This document shows positions 37,398-46,162 of a stretch of DNA of 49,217 nucleotides, one piece after another (position 1 is the first letter of the stretch; each line of letters starts with the position of its first letter). The stretch comes from JANRIC01 sp033765345. Its GTDB lineage: Bacteria; Bacteroidota; Bacteroidia; Cytophagales; Microscillaceae. Location of the stretch: assembly GCA_033765345.1 (NCBI GenBank), contig JANRIC010000235.1:1-49217 (forward strand), read 5' to 3'. Below the pieces are notes generated by a model. That model saw only the letters and a program-made list of their open reading frames with translations. It made no database searches and was not told where the DNA came from. A program made the position numbers and the translations under genes.

Positions 37398-39374
37398 TCA
37401 GAAACGTGTCTGAGGAATCCAGACTTTCATTTTTCCTATTCCTCTGTTTGACCAAGCATAATAAGGTATTGCCAAAAAAGTATCTGCGCCAATAGTTGTA
37501 GAAATCGTATTTACACCACCCAACAAATCCGCATTCCATTGGGCGGTAAATTTCGTTTTTTTATCTGTTTTCAGCCGATCAAAATTAGATGTATTGTCTA
37601 TTTCCTCAAAAGCATATACTAAAGGCCCATACTCTAGGGCAATTTTTCCTTGATTTTCAGCTACTTTTTCGTGACTTATGACTTTTTTTACTTCCATAGG
37701 GAAATCAATGTGTATCTCATCACCCACATTCCAGGTTCGGCTGATTACAAAGTATCCGTTTTTTATTGTATAGCTAGTATTTTTTCCATTCAGTAGTACT
37801 CTGGGTTTTTCGGTACTTTTTTTCTGGTATTGATAGAGGTCGCTGGGCAGCACTTCATCGCGTGTCCATCCGGGGATTCTTAGTTTGAGGGTAAATTTAT
37901 CCGAAACAAAAGGGCTGACGGTGATTTTTACCAGTCCCTTCCAGGGGTAGTCGGTTTCTTGTGTTAGCTTGACCTGAGTAGCTCCCAAATCTACCTCTGC
38001 CTGATTTGCGATGTAAAGATTGACATAAAGTGTATCCTTCTCTTTGGCATAGATCAAACCTGGTACAGCCGGAAGGAAACGAATCAGGTTGGTTGGGCAA
38101 CAGGAACAATCAAACCATTCCTGACGAGAGCAAGCACCTTTATTAAAGGTATATTTACCGTCAGCTTCCAGGGCATTGGGATAAAAAAACGTGGTGCCAT
38201 CCAATGAAATGCCCGAAATTACGCCATTATAAAGCGTACGTTCAAGCACGTCGGTATACTTTACGTCTCCGGTTAGGTTAAACAGGCGATTGTTCCAATA
38301 AACGCTCCCTATGGCGGCGCAAGTCTCGCTGTAAGCTTCAAGGTTAGGCAATTCATAGTTTTCGCCGAATGCCTCGCCTTCGTGCTTGGCACCGATACCT
38401 CCCGTAAGATAAGTTTTTTTGTAGGTCATGTTGTTCCATAAAGCATCTATGGCTCGGCGATAGGCTTCGTCTTTGTAAATGGCAGCTATGTCGGTCATGC
38501 CGGCATACATATAAACCGCTCTAACGGCATGCCCCACTACCTCATCCTGCTGGATAAGCGGTTTGTGATCTTGTGAATAAGCTCCGCGTAAAGTGTGGTG
38601 TTCGGCATTGCCGCGATTATCAAGGAAGTATTTTGCTTGTTTGAGATATTTTTCTTGTCCAGTGATTTGGTAAAGTTTGACCAGGCCTGTTTCGACGATT
38701 TGATGGCCAGGAACGTTTTTGATCTGCCCGGGGGAATCTCCGAATGTTTTCACGATGAGGTCGGCATATTTCAAAGCGATCTCCAGAAAATTCCTTTTGC
38801 CTGTCGCAAGATGATGAACCGCAGCGGCTTCAAAAAGATGACCTGCATTATAGAGTTCGTGACTTGCCTCCAAGGATTCCCAGCGTTTGCCCTCGATTAC
38901 CTTTACCCAGGTGGCAGGAGGTTTGGCAGGGTTGATCGTGCGCCAGGTGGTCAGATAGCCGTCTTTCTCCTGACCAATTTGGATAATGGCAATCAATGAA
39001 TCCAACAAAGCTTCCAAATTCGGATTGGGCGAACTGATCAGGGTATTGGAAGCGCCCTCGATGATTTTGTACACGTCGGTATCATCAAAAGGCATAACGC
39101 CTCTTACTTCGCCCTTCATCAGCCCTCCGGCGATCAAAAAATTATCAAATCGCCCCTCTTCTTTGCATTTTTTAAGGGCGAATTCAATGGTCTTTTGTTG
39201 CACACGCTCTATGATGGGTAGCCAAAAATGATCTATAATCTTTATATTTTGAATGTCAATGGGTTGTATGTCATAAAACCCATCCTTTGATGGGTTTGCT
39301 TGACCCAAGCTTTTATAGGAGATCATACTCATTACGATCAGTGAGGCGCAAAATAAATGGATTTTCATGCTCAA
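37398..39374 (-). CDS. glycoside hydrolase family 127-type beta-L-arabinofuranosidase-like protein (DUF1680)
   Basis: 658 residues. A signal peptide (residues 1-25, ending SLGQA) precedes an alpha/alpha barrel (DUF1680) and C-terminal sandwiches. Active-site residues expected for GH127 are present: Glu350 and Cys352 in EAYSETCAAIGS, and a Cys-rich motif DCSCCPTNL with Cys425/Cys426, which matches the zinc-bound cysteine nucleophile arrangement of the family by spacing. GH127/GH146 enzymes release beta-L-arabinofuranose from plant glycans. It is likely periplasmic. No transporter, SusCD pair or other glycosidase lies beside it, so the substrate cannot be fixed from context. Confidence 0.88.
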   Translation of the reverse strand: MSMKIHLFCASLIVMSMISYKSLGQANPSKDGFYDIQPIDIQNIKIIDHFWLPIIERVQQKTIEFALKKCKEEGRFDNFLIAGGLMKGEVRGVMPFDDTDVYKIIEGASNTLISSPNPNLEALLDSLIAIIQIGQEKDGYLTTWRTINPAKPPATWVKVIEGKRWESLEASHELYNAGHLFEAAAVHHLATGKRNFLEIALKYADLIVKTFGDSPGQIKNVPGHQIVETGLVKLYQITGQEKYLKQAKYFLDNRGNAEHHTLRGAYSQDHKPLIQQDEVVGHAVRAVYMYAGMTDIAAIYKDEAYRRAIDALWNNMTYKKTYLTGGIGAKHEGEAFGENYELPNLEAYSETCAAIGSVYWNNRLFNLTGDVKYTDVLERTLYNGVISGISLDGTTFFYPNALEADGKYTFNKGACSRQEWFDCSCCPTNLIRFLPAVPGLIYAKEKDTLYVNLYIANQAEVDLGATQVKLTQETDYPWKGLVKITVSPFVSDKFTLKLRIPGWTRDEVLPSDLYQYQKKSTEKPRVLLNGKNTSYTIKNGYFVISRTWNVGDEIHIDFPMEVKKVISHEKVAENQGKIALEYGPLVYAFEEIDNTSNFDRLKTDKKTKFTAQWNADLLGGVNTISTTIGADTFLAIPYYAWSNRGIGKMKVWIPQTRF

Positions 39375-39585
39375 TTTAAATTTGAAAACTTCGGTAAAAT
39401 ATTAAAAAAGTACTAAACACCCAAAAATAAAACAAGATTCGTATAAAATAAAGCAGCAAATAGTCATAGCTTGGAAATCATATAAAAAACCAACCATAGA
39501 TTTTTCCGAAATTGTCAAAAAAAAAATTTTCTATTCTCGAACCGTTTGCCAAGCTTGCCGACTTTAAGGATGGACTTTGTGAAAA

Positions 39586-39762
39586 ATGAAAAAAGAAAAG
39601 GTATTAGATGAGTGGCTGCTGCTGGAATACCGCACAGGGAAAAAGGAAGCTTTGAATAAGCTTGCCAAACGTTGGTATCCAAAACTCAGCCGACAAATCT
39701 ACTTGATAGTTTGGGGTTATACGTATACTTTTACTATTGGGGTAAAATCATCTAAACCGTAA
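39586..39762 (+). pseudogene. truncated ECF sigma-70 factor N-terminus
   Basis: The frame encodes 58 residues beginning MKKEKVLDEWLLLEYRTGKK, followed by EALNKLAKRWYPKLSRQIY, which is the typical start of Bacteroidota ECF sigma factors (region 2.1). After about residue 39 the resemblance stops: 19 unrelated residues (LIVWGYTYTF onward) lead to TAA. A full sigma factor would need about 170 residues. Element C starts 57 bp downstream. The spacer 39375-39585 to the left holds only AT-rich sequence and the glycosidase promoter region. Confidence 0.6.
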
Positions 39763-39818
39763 TATTTTTTGAAAAATCGCTTTAAGATGGAATTTTTGTT
39801 TTTTGAATCACAAAAAGC

Positions 39819-39921
39819 TATACCCAGATTGAAGTGATTTGCCTGATTTTCTTGATTGATTAGCTTGATTATTAATGATTTAAAAGCTAAAATCTCGGAA
39901 AACCACTTCGGTTTGAGTATA
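39819..39921 (+). repeat. TATAC element, copy C (103 bp, intact short form)
   Basis: Ends TATACCCAGATTGAAGTGAT and ACCACTTCGGTTTGAGTATA. The two ends are inverted repeats with about 19 of 25 positions matching. The element is identical, base for base over 103 bp, to the reverse complement of the copy at 48723-48825. Its right end lies 5 bp from the stop codon of the CBS gene. Confidence 0.85.
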
Positions 39922-39925
39922 AATC

Positions 39926-40414
39926 TCAGTTTTTTACTTTATTCACATCTTTAAAGTTTTCTTTGATCACTGTATGGTCGTTGGCTGCACGCACGAGTAC
40001 CTCTTGCCAGGTGGTTTTACGCATATCTTTTACAGCCCTCAACACATCCGAGCGGCTGATTTGCCCTACCAGTTTGCCTTCTTTATCCACGACAGGGAAT
40101 CGCTTAAAGTTGGTTTTTAAAAAAGCACTGGCTACCTCAACGATAGATTTGTCATCGCGCATGGTCGTGACGGTATGGCTCATATAATCCTGTACTTTTC
40201 CGGCAGGGAGGTTGTGATAAGCACTATCCACCAAAACGCGAAGGCAGTCTTTTTCAGAAATAATACCGACAAGTTCTTCTTTATCATTCAGTATCGGGGC
40301 GCCAGAAATTTTTTTTCGGAGCAATACTTCAATAACCTCATAAATACTTTGCTCAGGGCGAAAAGTAATGGGTTTTTTGGTCATGTAGTGTACAATTGAA
40401 TCCGTGTTTTGCAT
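39926..40414 (-). CDS. CBS-domain pair protein
   Basis: 162 residues, essentially two CBS domains in tandem: VHYMTKKPITFRPEQSIYEV with PILNDKEELVGIISEKDCLR (about 9-65), and VQDYMSHTVTTMRDDKSIVEV with FPVVDKEGKLVGQISRSDVLRA (about 75-135). Such stand-alone pairs bind adenine nucleotides or related ligands and regulate partner enzymes or transporters. The C-terminal tail is helical and charged. The nearest partner on the same strand is the LysE-type exporter at 40501-41139, 86 bp upstream; a functional link is possible but unproven. Confidence 0.9.
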   Translation of the reverse strand: MQNTDSIVHYMTKKPITFRPEQSIYEVIEVLLRKKISGAPILNDKEELVGIISEKDCLRVLVDSAYHNLPAGKVQDYMSHTVTTMRDDKSIVEVASAFLKTNFKRFPVVDKEGKLVGQISRSDVLRAVKDMRKTTWQEVLVRAANDHTVIKENFKDVNKVKN

Positions 40415-40500
40415 AGTTTTTATTTTTAAATTGAATTTGGATTATAATATAGGAAAAATTCAATTTAAAAACAATTTTTTATAATTTTCTTTTAGAAATT

Positions 40501-41139
40501 TTATCTAAACCAGAAGAATTTTAATATCTGAAACAAGCCAATTGTCGTCAATACTGAGCCGAAGATTTTATTCATCAAAGCACTGATATGGGTCATGCGC
40601 TTGGATACAGCCATACTCAAAAGCGCAAAACAGTACAAAGCCAAAAACTTACCTGTGAATATTCCTAAAAATAAGCTGATCAGGTGCGAGGTCTCGTAAT
40701 CAATCCAACGCGACATTTTCATATAAGTTAGAAAAAAAACCCAAAAAGGAATCGCCTGTATATTTAGCAAAGCCACAATGATTCCTTTGGTAAAATGCGA
40801 AACTTTTAAACGTATTTTGCGGGGTGCCAAACCGGCGTGTTCGCTTTTTTTAAAAATAAGCACCAAACCCACCACTGTAAAACCTCCATATAACAACAAC
40901 TTGATCATAGGATACCGCTCAATGCCTTCAATGACAAGGAGCCCACCATATAAAGCCACAAAAGATTGGAAAATTTCAATCAAAGCAGCCGCAAAAGATA
41001 CTTGTATCGCTGCGGGGAGTCCTTTTTTCAGGGTAGTGTTGATTACCGTCAGATTAATGGGTCCAAACGGGATTGTTCCCAAAAAACATACGGTCAGACC
41101 TATTAAAAAATGCAGCAAATAAGGAAAAACTATCATCAA
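40501..41139 (-). CDS. LysE/RhtB family exporter
   Basis: 212 residues with six predicted TMs. The N-terminal motif LTVCFLGTIPFGPINLTVIN (about 15-34) is the family signature GxxPGPxxxxv in Bacteroidota form. Further TMs include AAIQVSFAAALIEIFQSFVA, LLLYGGFTVVGLVLIF, GIIVALLNIQAIPFWVFFLTYM and FGSVLTTIGLFQILKFFW. The family exports amino acids or other small solutes; the substrate cannot be read from sequence. It is transcribed divergently from the phosphodiesterase at 41218, with a 78-bp AT-rich promoter region between. Confidence 0.88.
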   Translation of the reverse strand: MMIVFPYLLHFLIGLTVCFLGTIPFGPINLTVINTTLKKGLPAAIQVSFAAALIEIFQSFVALYGGLLVIEGIERYPMIKLLLYGGFTVVGLVLIFKKSEHAGLAPRKIRLKVSHFTKGIIVALLNIQAIPFWVFFLTYMKMSRWIDYETSHLISLFLGIFTGKFLALYCFALLSMAVSKRMTHISALMNKIFGSVLTTIGLFQILKFFWFR

Positions 41140-41217
41140 TTTGTGCGCTTTAAAGGCTGAATTATTATTTTAAGCCCTAATTTTAAGCATATTTTCAAAT
41201 AATCAAAGCTTTTACCA

Positions 41218-41757
41218 ATGAATATTATCATCTGTTCGGATATACACGATCATATACCAAACCTAAAAACGATGTTGGATCAGCTTCCAGAGGCGGAAGA
41301 ATTGATTTGTTGTGGTGATTTATGCTCGCCTTTTGTGCTGGGTTTGATTGCCAGAAATTTTTTAGGGAAAATTCATCTTGTATTTGGTAATAATGACGGG
41401 GATCTTTTTAGAATTTCACAGACGGCCGCCAAGTTTGATCACGTATTTTTGCACGGTGAAGTGATGGAAATAGAAAAGGAGGGGAAAAAAATCCTAGCCA
41501 ATCACTTCCCCGAAATTAGCCGCCCTATAGCAGAATCAGGTAAGTACGATTTGGTTTGTTATGGGCATAATCATACCTTTCAAATAGAGCAGCTTTCGGC
41601 TACCTGGTATGTGAACCCCGGTACGGTTATGGGTTATACTCCGGGAACAGACCAGTTCATTCAGGCTACTTTTGCCCTCTACGATACACAAAGCCATCAG
41701 ATACAGGCTTTTGAGATTGTAGAGCAAGAAGTTAGACCTTTACTGAGTATTTTTTAA
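41218..41757 (+). CDS. YfcE/MJ0936-type metallophosphoesterase
   Basis: 179 residues with the calcineurin-like phosphoesterase motifs in order: CSDIHDH (about 5-11), CCGDLCSP (about 36-43), FGNNDGD (about 60-66), LHGE and LANHFPE, and CYGHNHTF (near 117-124). The N-terminal signature DIH, GD and GNND and the final GHNH ligate two metals. YfcE-type enzymes hydrolyse phosphodiesters such as phenylphosphonate or bis-p-nitrophenyl phosphate in vitro; the physiological substrate is unknown. It is monocistronic and ends just before a bidirectional hairpin. Confidence 0.92.
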   Translation: MNIIICSDIHDHIPNLKTMLDQLPEAEELICCGDLCSPFVLGLIARNFLGKIHLVFGNNDGDLFRISQTAAKFDHVFLHGEVMEIEKEGKKILANHFPEISRPIAESGKYDLVCYGHNHTFQIEQLSATWYVNPGTVMGYTPGTDQFIQATFALYDTQSHQIQAFEIVEQEVRPLLSIF

Positions 41758-41841
41758 GATGGCACGCCATTTCTTTCCCCTTGGAAATATACGCTCAAAA
41801 CTAAGGCAATTATTATTTGGGTGTTTTTTCTTAGAAGCCTA

Positions 41842-41868
41842 TTTGGATAGGTCTTTTACCTATCCGAA
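41842..41868. terminator. bidirectional hairpin between convergent genes
   Basis: An 11-bp stem with core GGATAGGT/ACCTATCC (41845-41852 with 41858-41865, extended three pairs outward, one G-T). It lies 85 bp after the phosphodiesterase stop and 28 bp beyond the glycosyltransferase stop. T-runs are weak on both strands. Confidence 0.5.
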
Positions 41869-41896
41869 TAGTTCTTTTGCCTGCTGGGAACAAAAC

Positions 41897-42802
41897 TCAT
41901 GGGATGCCCAGATAAAACTTAAGGCGACCAGTCAAGCGACGCTTAAGGCTGTATTTGTCTTTGTAGGACTTCACGATCATTTCCTCAAATTGGGGGTCAT
42001 CAGGCATATTAAATTCGGTTTTACCACTTTGATCTAAAACTGTCTTAAATCTATTATAGAATTTTGTATGGGTAGCTTCTTGAGTAAAACCTATATTTTG
42101 TACTTTGGATACCACCGGGTAGATCGTGTGTTGTTTGTTTTTGAATTGCTGATAAATCCAGATCGGATCCCAGCCATCGATATCGCCGAACAAATTCCTG
42201 TACACCATTCGGCTTAGATCACTCCCTCCTTCGTGAAAGGCTTTTACTTGTTTGCGGTCTTTCATAAACTCGAGAAAATCAGGGGCTTTCCAATCTACCC
42301 CATCCCATCGGTCTTTCCAACTAGCCCAGCCCCAAGGCGAGCCTCTTTGCACCATGTAAACATCATAAGGATAGTTTTTAGGATATTTGATGGCATACGT
42401 ATACCCAGAGATAGACCAAATTTTTTGGTTATTTTCGTATTTATCCAGGCATTGATTCATAAAAGCCAAGAAGTTGGTCGAGGTCACAATGTCGTCTTCC
42501 ACCACAATAGCTTTGCCGAATTGATCCATTACTTCTGTGACACCAGTGATGATTGATTTGGCACAGCCCAGGTTGTTGGAGCGTGGGTTCAGGTGAATTT
42601 TTTTAAAACCGGTAATGGTACTTAAGTATTCTTTTACCTTCTCAACCGTATCAGCTTCACCTTCCTTGTGAGGGCGGGGAGCATCTGTAAATACAAAAAG
42701 CTCACTTTCAGAAGCATAGATATTTTTTTTAAGAGCCTCTACCGTCTCGATGGTTGTGTCTAGGCGTTTAAAAGTAAAAAGGCAAATAGGCGCTAAATTC
42801 AT
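41897..42802 (-). CDS. glycosyltransferase family 2-like protein (GNT-I-like)
   Basis: 301 residues from the ATG at 42802, which is preferred because it begins directly with the family N-terminus (NLAPICLFTFKRLDTTIETV); an upstream ATG at 42853 adds a basic non-conserved tail. The GT-A fold is indicated by FVFTDAPRP, an NNLGCAKSIITGV segment, the metal-binding VVEDDIV (around 96-102) and, later, WSISGYTYAIKYP with GSPWGWASWKDRWDGVDW, typical of a Bacteroidota GT family of surface-glycan enzymes. It is isolated, with no other polysaccharide gene beside it. Its ~1.1-kb upstream spacer is full of repeats. Confidence 0.8.
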   Translation of the reverse strand: MNLAPICLFTFKRLDTTIETVEALKKNIYASESELFVFTDAPRPHKEGEADTVEKVKEYLSTITGFKKIHLNPRSNNLGCAKSIITGVTEVMDQFGKAIVVEDDIVTSTNFLAFMNQCLDKYENNQKIWSISGYTYAIKYPKNYPYDVYMVQRGSPWGWASWKDRWDGVDWKAPDFLEFMKDRKQVKAFHEGGSDLSRMVYRNLFGDIDGWDPIWIYQQFKNKQHTIYPVVSKVQNIGFTQEATHTKFYNRFKTVLDQSGKTEFNMPDDPQFEEMIVKSYKDKYSLKRRLTGRLKFYLGIP

Positions 42803-43085
42803 AAGTATTAACGTTTTTGAATTAAATTTAAATCTCTTGAGAGAAACTCTCAAACTTTTATAGATATCCCCTCCAATCTCTACGAGAATGAAGATATTCG
42901 TTCGTCAAATATCCCTAGTATGATTGTAATTTTTTAGTAAAATTTTGAGAATGAAGTTTGTGGATGAGATTTAATTGATCAAAATGTATAATTTGACAGA
43001 AAAAACCGGACTTATTCAGGTTACGCTTTATAGCAATATTCTGTTTTAAATATTTTATCCGACTCAGAAGCAGGCTTTTGCAATC

Positions 43086-43185
43086 TATACCAAAATTTAT
43101 ATAGCTTACAAGACACCCCCTCCTTGAGACAAGTTTTTGAAGATGTATAAAATCTTTTTTTGCAAACCATTTTAATTTGAGTATA
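43086..43185 (+). repeat. TATAC element, copy G (long form, divergent)
   Basis: 100 bp from TATACCAAAATTTATATAGC to CATTTTAATTTGAGTATA. The internal cassette CTTACAAGACACCCCC to GAGACAAG aligns with the cassettes in copies E and F. It aligns almost fully with copy F (18568-18665), including AATCTTTTTTTGCAA. Its right end abuts the target duplication of the MITE. Confidence 0.7.
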
Positions 43186-43309
43186 AAAATTAAGGCTCTT
43201 ACCTAGAATTGGACTGATAGTTTTAAAGGGTAGTCTTTTGACGAAATTATGGGTTTAAAATCATTGAATTTCAGTTATCAGTCTAAGCTTTGGTAAGAGC
43301 CAAAATTAA
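43186..43309. mobile_element. 108-bp MITE with 8-bp target duplication
   Basis: Terminal inverted repeats: GGCTCTTACC at 43194-43203 is mirrored by GGTAAGAGCC at 43292-43301, and the match extends imperfectly inward over about 26 bp (GACTGATA on both arms). It is flanked by an exact direct repeat AAAATTAA at 43186-43193 and 43302-43309. It has no coding capacity. GGCTCTT ends and an 8-bp duplication are those expected of ISL3-family transposition (family knowledge), but no transposase is present. Confidence 0.8.
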
Positions 43310-43936
43310 TTAAATACTTTTACAATACTTAGTTTTACTGTCAAAAGTTTTAAAATTGACTGGTAATTTAATGATTTTTCAGAAACTACGAGATTCAGCT
43401 TGAGTGTATCCACAAAGCTGTCAGACAAATTTTAAATCAGATAACAGGCTGATTTATAAAGTATTTATTTGTAATTTTTTTAGTTTTTTAAATACAATTT
43501 TGTTTTAAACATAGTCTTTGCAAATCTTCTAAGGCTTCAAGAAAATATTAATCGATATTTATCAAAACTTAATCTCCCCGTTGAACAAATAAGTTCTTCA
43601 TATTTTTTCCCTATAACTAGCCCATAACAATCATATTTATTCAATTAATCATACAGTGCATCAAAAAAGCACAAAATTCATTTGGATATTCCTATTATAA
43701 ATAAAAAGAAATTCAAGCATTACTTGCCTCGTGTAAGATTTTTAATGATATTGCATTAAAGATTCCTTAGCCATGCATCGATCTTGAACACAAAATGGGG
43801 CTTAGACCACTCCCATTTTCTTGCATATCATCAAAAATGTATTACACATTACTTAATAGCTTTTCTTCAATCCAAATTCAAATGTTTTGCTCTGACTTAC
43901 ATTTACTTAACTATTTATTTATAATTTAATACAAAA

Positions 43937-46051
43937 ATGAGCCGCTTTACACTACAAGTATCACTAATTGGGTATTGGTTACTTGCTATTTCATCTATGA
44001 TGATGTTTAAGTCTTCCTCGCGAGAGTTAACTTATAAACATCGAGGCAATGTCAAAACACCGGAAATTCAAGCAGTTTTTAACAGCCCTAAAATCGTAAT
44101 TTTAGGCTCATCTACTGCTGCAGGCTCTGGTGCCTGGCCCTATTCTCAATCCTGGGCTGGTTTATTTCAAACTTGGTTACAAAATAGAGTCAGTACTTTT
44201 CAACTAACAAATCTAGGAGTAGGCGGCTATTCAACTTACAATGTCATCGCCACAGGTAACCCCAATAACAATATTACCAAGGCTTTGTCTCTTGATCCAG
44301 ATATTATTTTGGTCAATTTACCCAGCAATAATGTCGCTGGTTCTATCCCTTTGGAAACGACCATCAGTCATTATTATCAATTAAAACAAGCCGCCGACCA
44401 GGCAGGAGTATTGATTTATTTTACGACCACGCAACCCCGAAATTTTACGGATGCCGAATCTGCAAAAAGGAATCAACTTCAAACTGAAACTATTCGTATT
44501 CGCCAGGAGTTTGATAGTCTGGTCATTGATATCTATGATGAATTGACGGACTTCAACAACGATCTTAGAATTAAATCTATTTACAATGCAGGAGACGGCA
44601 TTCACCTAAATAATTTGGGGCATAGTTATATTTATAGCAAGGTAGTTGAAAAAATGTCTCCTTTGATTTCAGCAGTGCCTCCTGCCCAAGCTGTAAAAAG
44701 TTTTCAGCTGATCAATGCACAAAATGATCAAGTCATTACGACCCTACAAAACGGAGGCATCATTACTTTAAACGAGATGCCTACAACCCAATTTAATATT
44801 GAAGCCATTACCGACCCCAATCCGGTAGGCAGTATACGTTGGCAACTCACCGGACCGAGAAGTCAGTCTATCCTTGAAAACCTACCTCGATATGCGCTTT
44901 TTGGCAACAATGGTTCAGATTTTTACGGTCAAACACTCCCCACTGGAAGTTATACCCTTACAGCGACCCCTTATAGTTTAAGTGCCGGACAAGGTACCGC
45001 AGGGTCTGCCCTAAGTATCCAATTTCAGGTGGTTCAAAGCCAAGCAACACAGGCAGGGTTGAATATTTATTTAGTAAATGCCCTTAGCAACCAAGACATC
45101 CAAGAAATTCAAGAGGGCAACGTGATAGATCTGTCCAAGCTAAGTACCAATCAACTAAATATTCGTTCAACACTTAGTCAAGGCACTGCTGGTAGTTTAA
45201 GCTTTCAACTTACAGGAGCAGCTCCAACAAGCAGGATAGAAAGCACAGCTCCTTATGCACTTTTTGGGGATGTGGCCGGTAATTTTAATGATTGGACAGC
45301 CGTCAACGGTAATTATCAATTGACTGTACTTGCTTATTCAGGTGCCAGCGCATCAGGGTCTTTGCTTCAATCCAAGACGGTTAATTTTAGTATTATTACT
45401 CAAAATACGCCTCCTGCTCCTCCTCCGGTAGGTGTTTCTGTTGAAAGCTTAATTTTGATTAATGCCCAAAATAATCAGGTTATCCAATTCTTGCAAAACG
45501 GCAATGTGCTCAACTTGGCTCAACTGCCTACACAATCTTTTAATGTAAGTGCCAATACTACTGGGGCTGTTCAGCGCGTGGCTTTTAATCTGGATAATCT
45601 CTACATCAGGTCCGAAAGCACAGCTCCTTATGCACTATTTGGGGATGTGGGTGGTGTTTATAGTGGACAAGGATTTGCGTTGGGTACTCATAACCTGACA
45701 GTAACCCCTTATGACCAGACCGGAGTTGCTGGTACGCCCATGAGTATCAATTTTGAGGTAATCAGTGGGGCAGGTGCAAAAGTAGCCAAAGACGAGACTT
45801 CTATTTCGGCTTACCCCAATCCAAACCCTGGAGAAGGCATCCGAATTGCCAATTTTGCTAAAAATGATCCTCCCGTAGAAGTAATGATTTACAATACGTT
45901 ACAAAAAGAAATCTTGCGAGAGCAAATTCAAGCAGGAAAACTTGAGGAAGTATACATTCACCTGCCCAAAGGCTTGATGCCTGGCACTTATTATATGGTG
46001 GTTCGATCGTCCAAAAATGCTCAGATACTTCCAATCATACTAAGGCGATAA
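43937..46051 (+). CDS. SGNH/GDSL hydrolase with three repeat modules and T9SS sorting domain
   Basis: 704 residues. The N-terminus (LIGYWLLAISSMMMFKSS) acts as signal. The SGNH domain at about 40-245 has GSSTAAG (Ser58/59), the G-loop GVGGYST (94-100), NLPSNN and GDGIHLNN (Asp220, His223). Then come three modules of about 113 residues at 255-367, 375-487 and 503-610, each starting like FQLINAQNDQVI...LQNG and carrying ALFGD..G...G.Y.LT..PY. These are known repeat modules of Cytophagales surface proteins. The last ~85 residues are a type A sorting domain (ISAYPNPNPGEGIRIANF, MPGTYYMVVRS). The enzyme is probably cell-surface or secreted by T9SS. A strong terminator follows. Confidence 0.85.
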   Translation: MSRFTLQVSLIGYWLLAISSMMMFKSSSRELTYKHRGNVKTPEIQAVFNSPKIVILGSSTAAGSGAWPYSQSWAGLFQTWLQNRVSTFQLTNLGVGGYSTYNVIATGNPNNNITKALSLDPDIILVNLPSNNVAGSIPLETTISHYYQLKQAADQAGVLIYFTTTQPRNFTDAESAKRNQLQTETIRIRQEFDSLVIDIYDELTDFNNDLRIKSIYNAGDGIHLNNLGHSYIYSKVVEKMSPLISAVPPAQAVKSFQLINAQNDQVITTLQNGGIITLNEMPTTQFNIEAITDPNPVGSIRWQLTGPRSQSILENLPRYALFGNNGSDFYGQTLPTGSYTLTATPYSLSAGQGTAGSALSIQFQVVQSQATQAGLNIYLVNALSNQDIQEIQEGNVIDLSKLSTNQLNIRSTLSQGTAGSLSFQLTGAAPTSRIESTAPYALFGDVAGNFNDWTAVNGNYQLTVLAYSGASASGSLLQSKTVNFSIITQNTPPAPPPVGVSVESLILINAQNNQVIQFLQNGNVLNLAQLPTQSFNVSANTTGAVQRVAFNLDNLYIRSESTAPYALFGDVGGVYSGQGFALGTHNLTVTPYDQTGVAGTPMSINFEVISGAGAKVAKDETSISAYPNPNPGEGIRIANFAKNDPPVEVMIYNTLQKEILREQIQAGKLEEVYIHLPKGLMPGTYYMVVRSSKNAQILPIILRR

Positions 46052-46076
46052 AATATTACAAGTTTATTATCAAAAA

Positions 46077-46106
46077 ATGAGCGTTTGATCTGGATCAAAC
46101 GCTCAT
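46077..46106. terminator. bidirectional intrinsic terminator
   Basis: A perfect 14-bp stem ATGAGCGTTTGATC/GATCAAACGCTCAT (46077-46090 with 46093-46106) has a T-run to the right and an A-run to the left. It serves the rightward SGNH-CTD gene (26 bp after its stop) and the leftward gene at 46163-46573. Confidence 0.88.
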
Positions 46107-46162
46107 TTTTATTGAATGGGACAGCCCAGAAAAGCTTTTGGAATAATAGTCGCTTATTATTT

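Larger units (their letters stand above)
42854..43936. other. 1.1-kb AT-rich spacer with two repeat elements
   Basis: Apart from element G and the 108-bp MITE listed separately, I see no gene. The stretch 43310-43936 has only short A/T tracts and must contain the promoter of the SGNH-CTD gene at 43937. Confidence 0.5.

Noticed and set aside
39938..39947. DnaA-box-like TTATTCACA
   Set aside because: A single copy inside the coding end of the CBS gene; not part of a cluster.
43937..46051. Tandem modules read as a possible CRISPR or phage tail repeat
   Set aside because: The repeat is at protein level (three ~113-residue modules) and typical of Cytophagales surface proteins.
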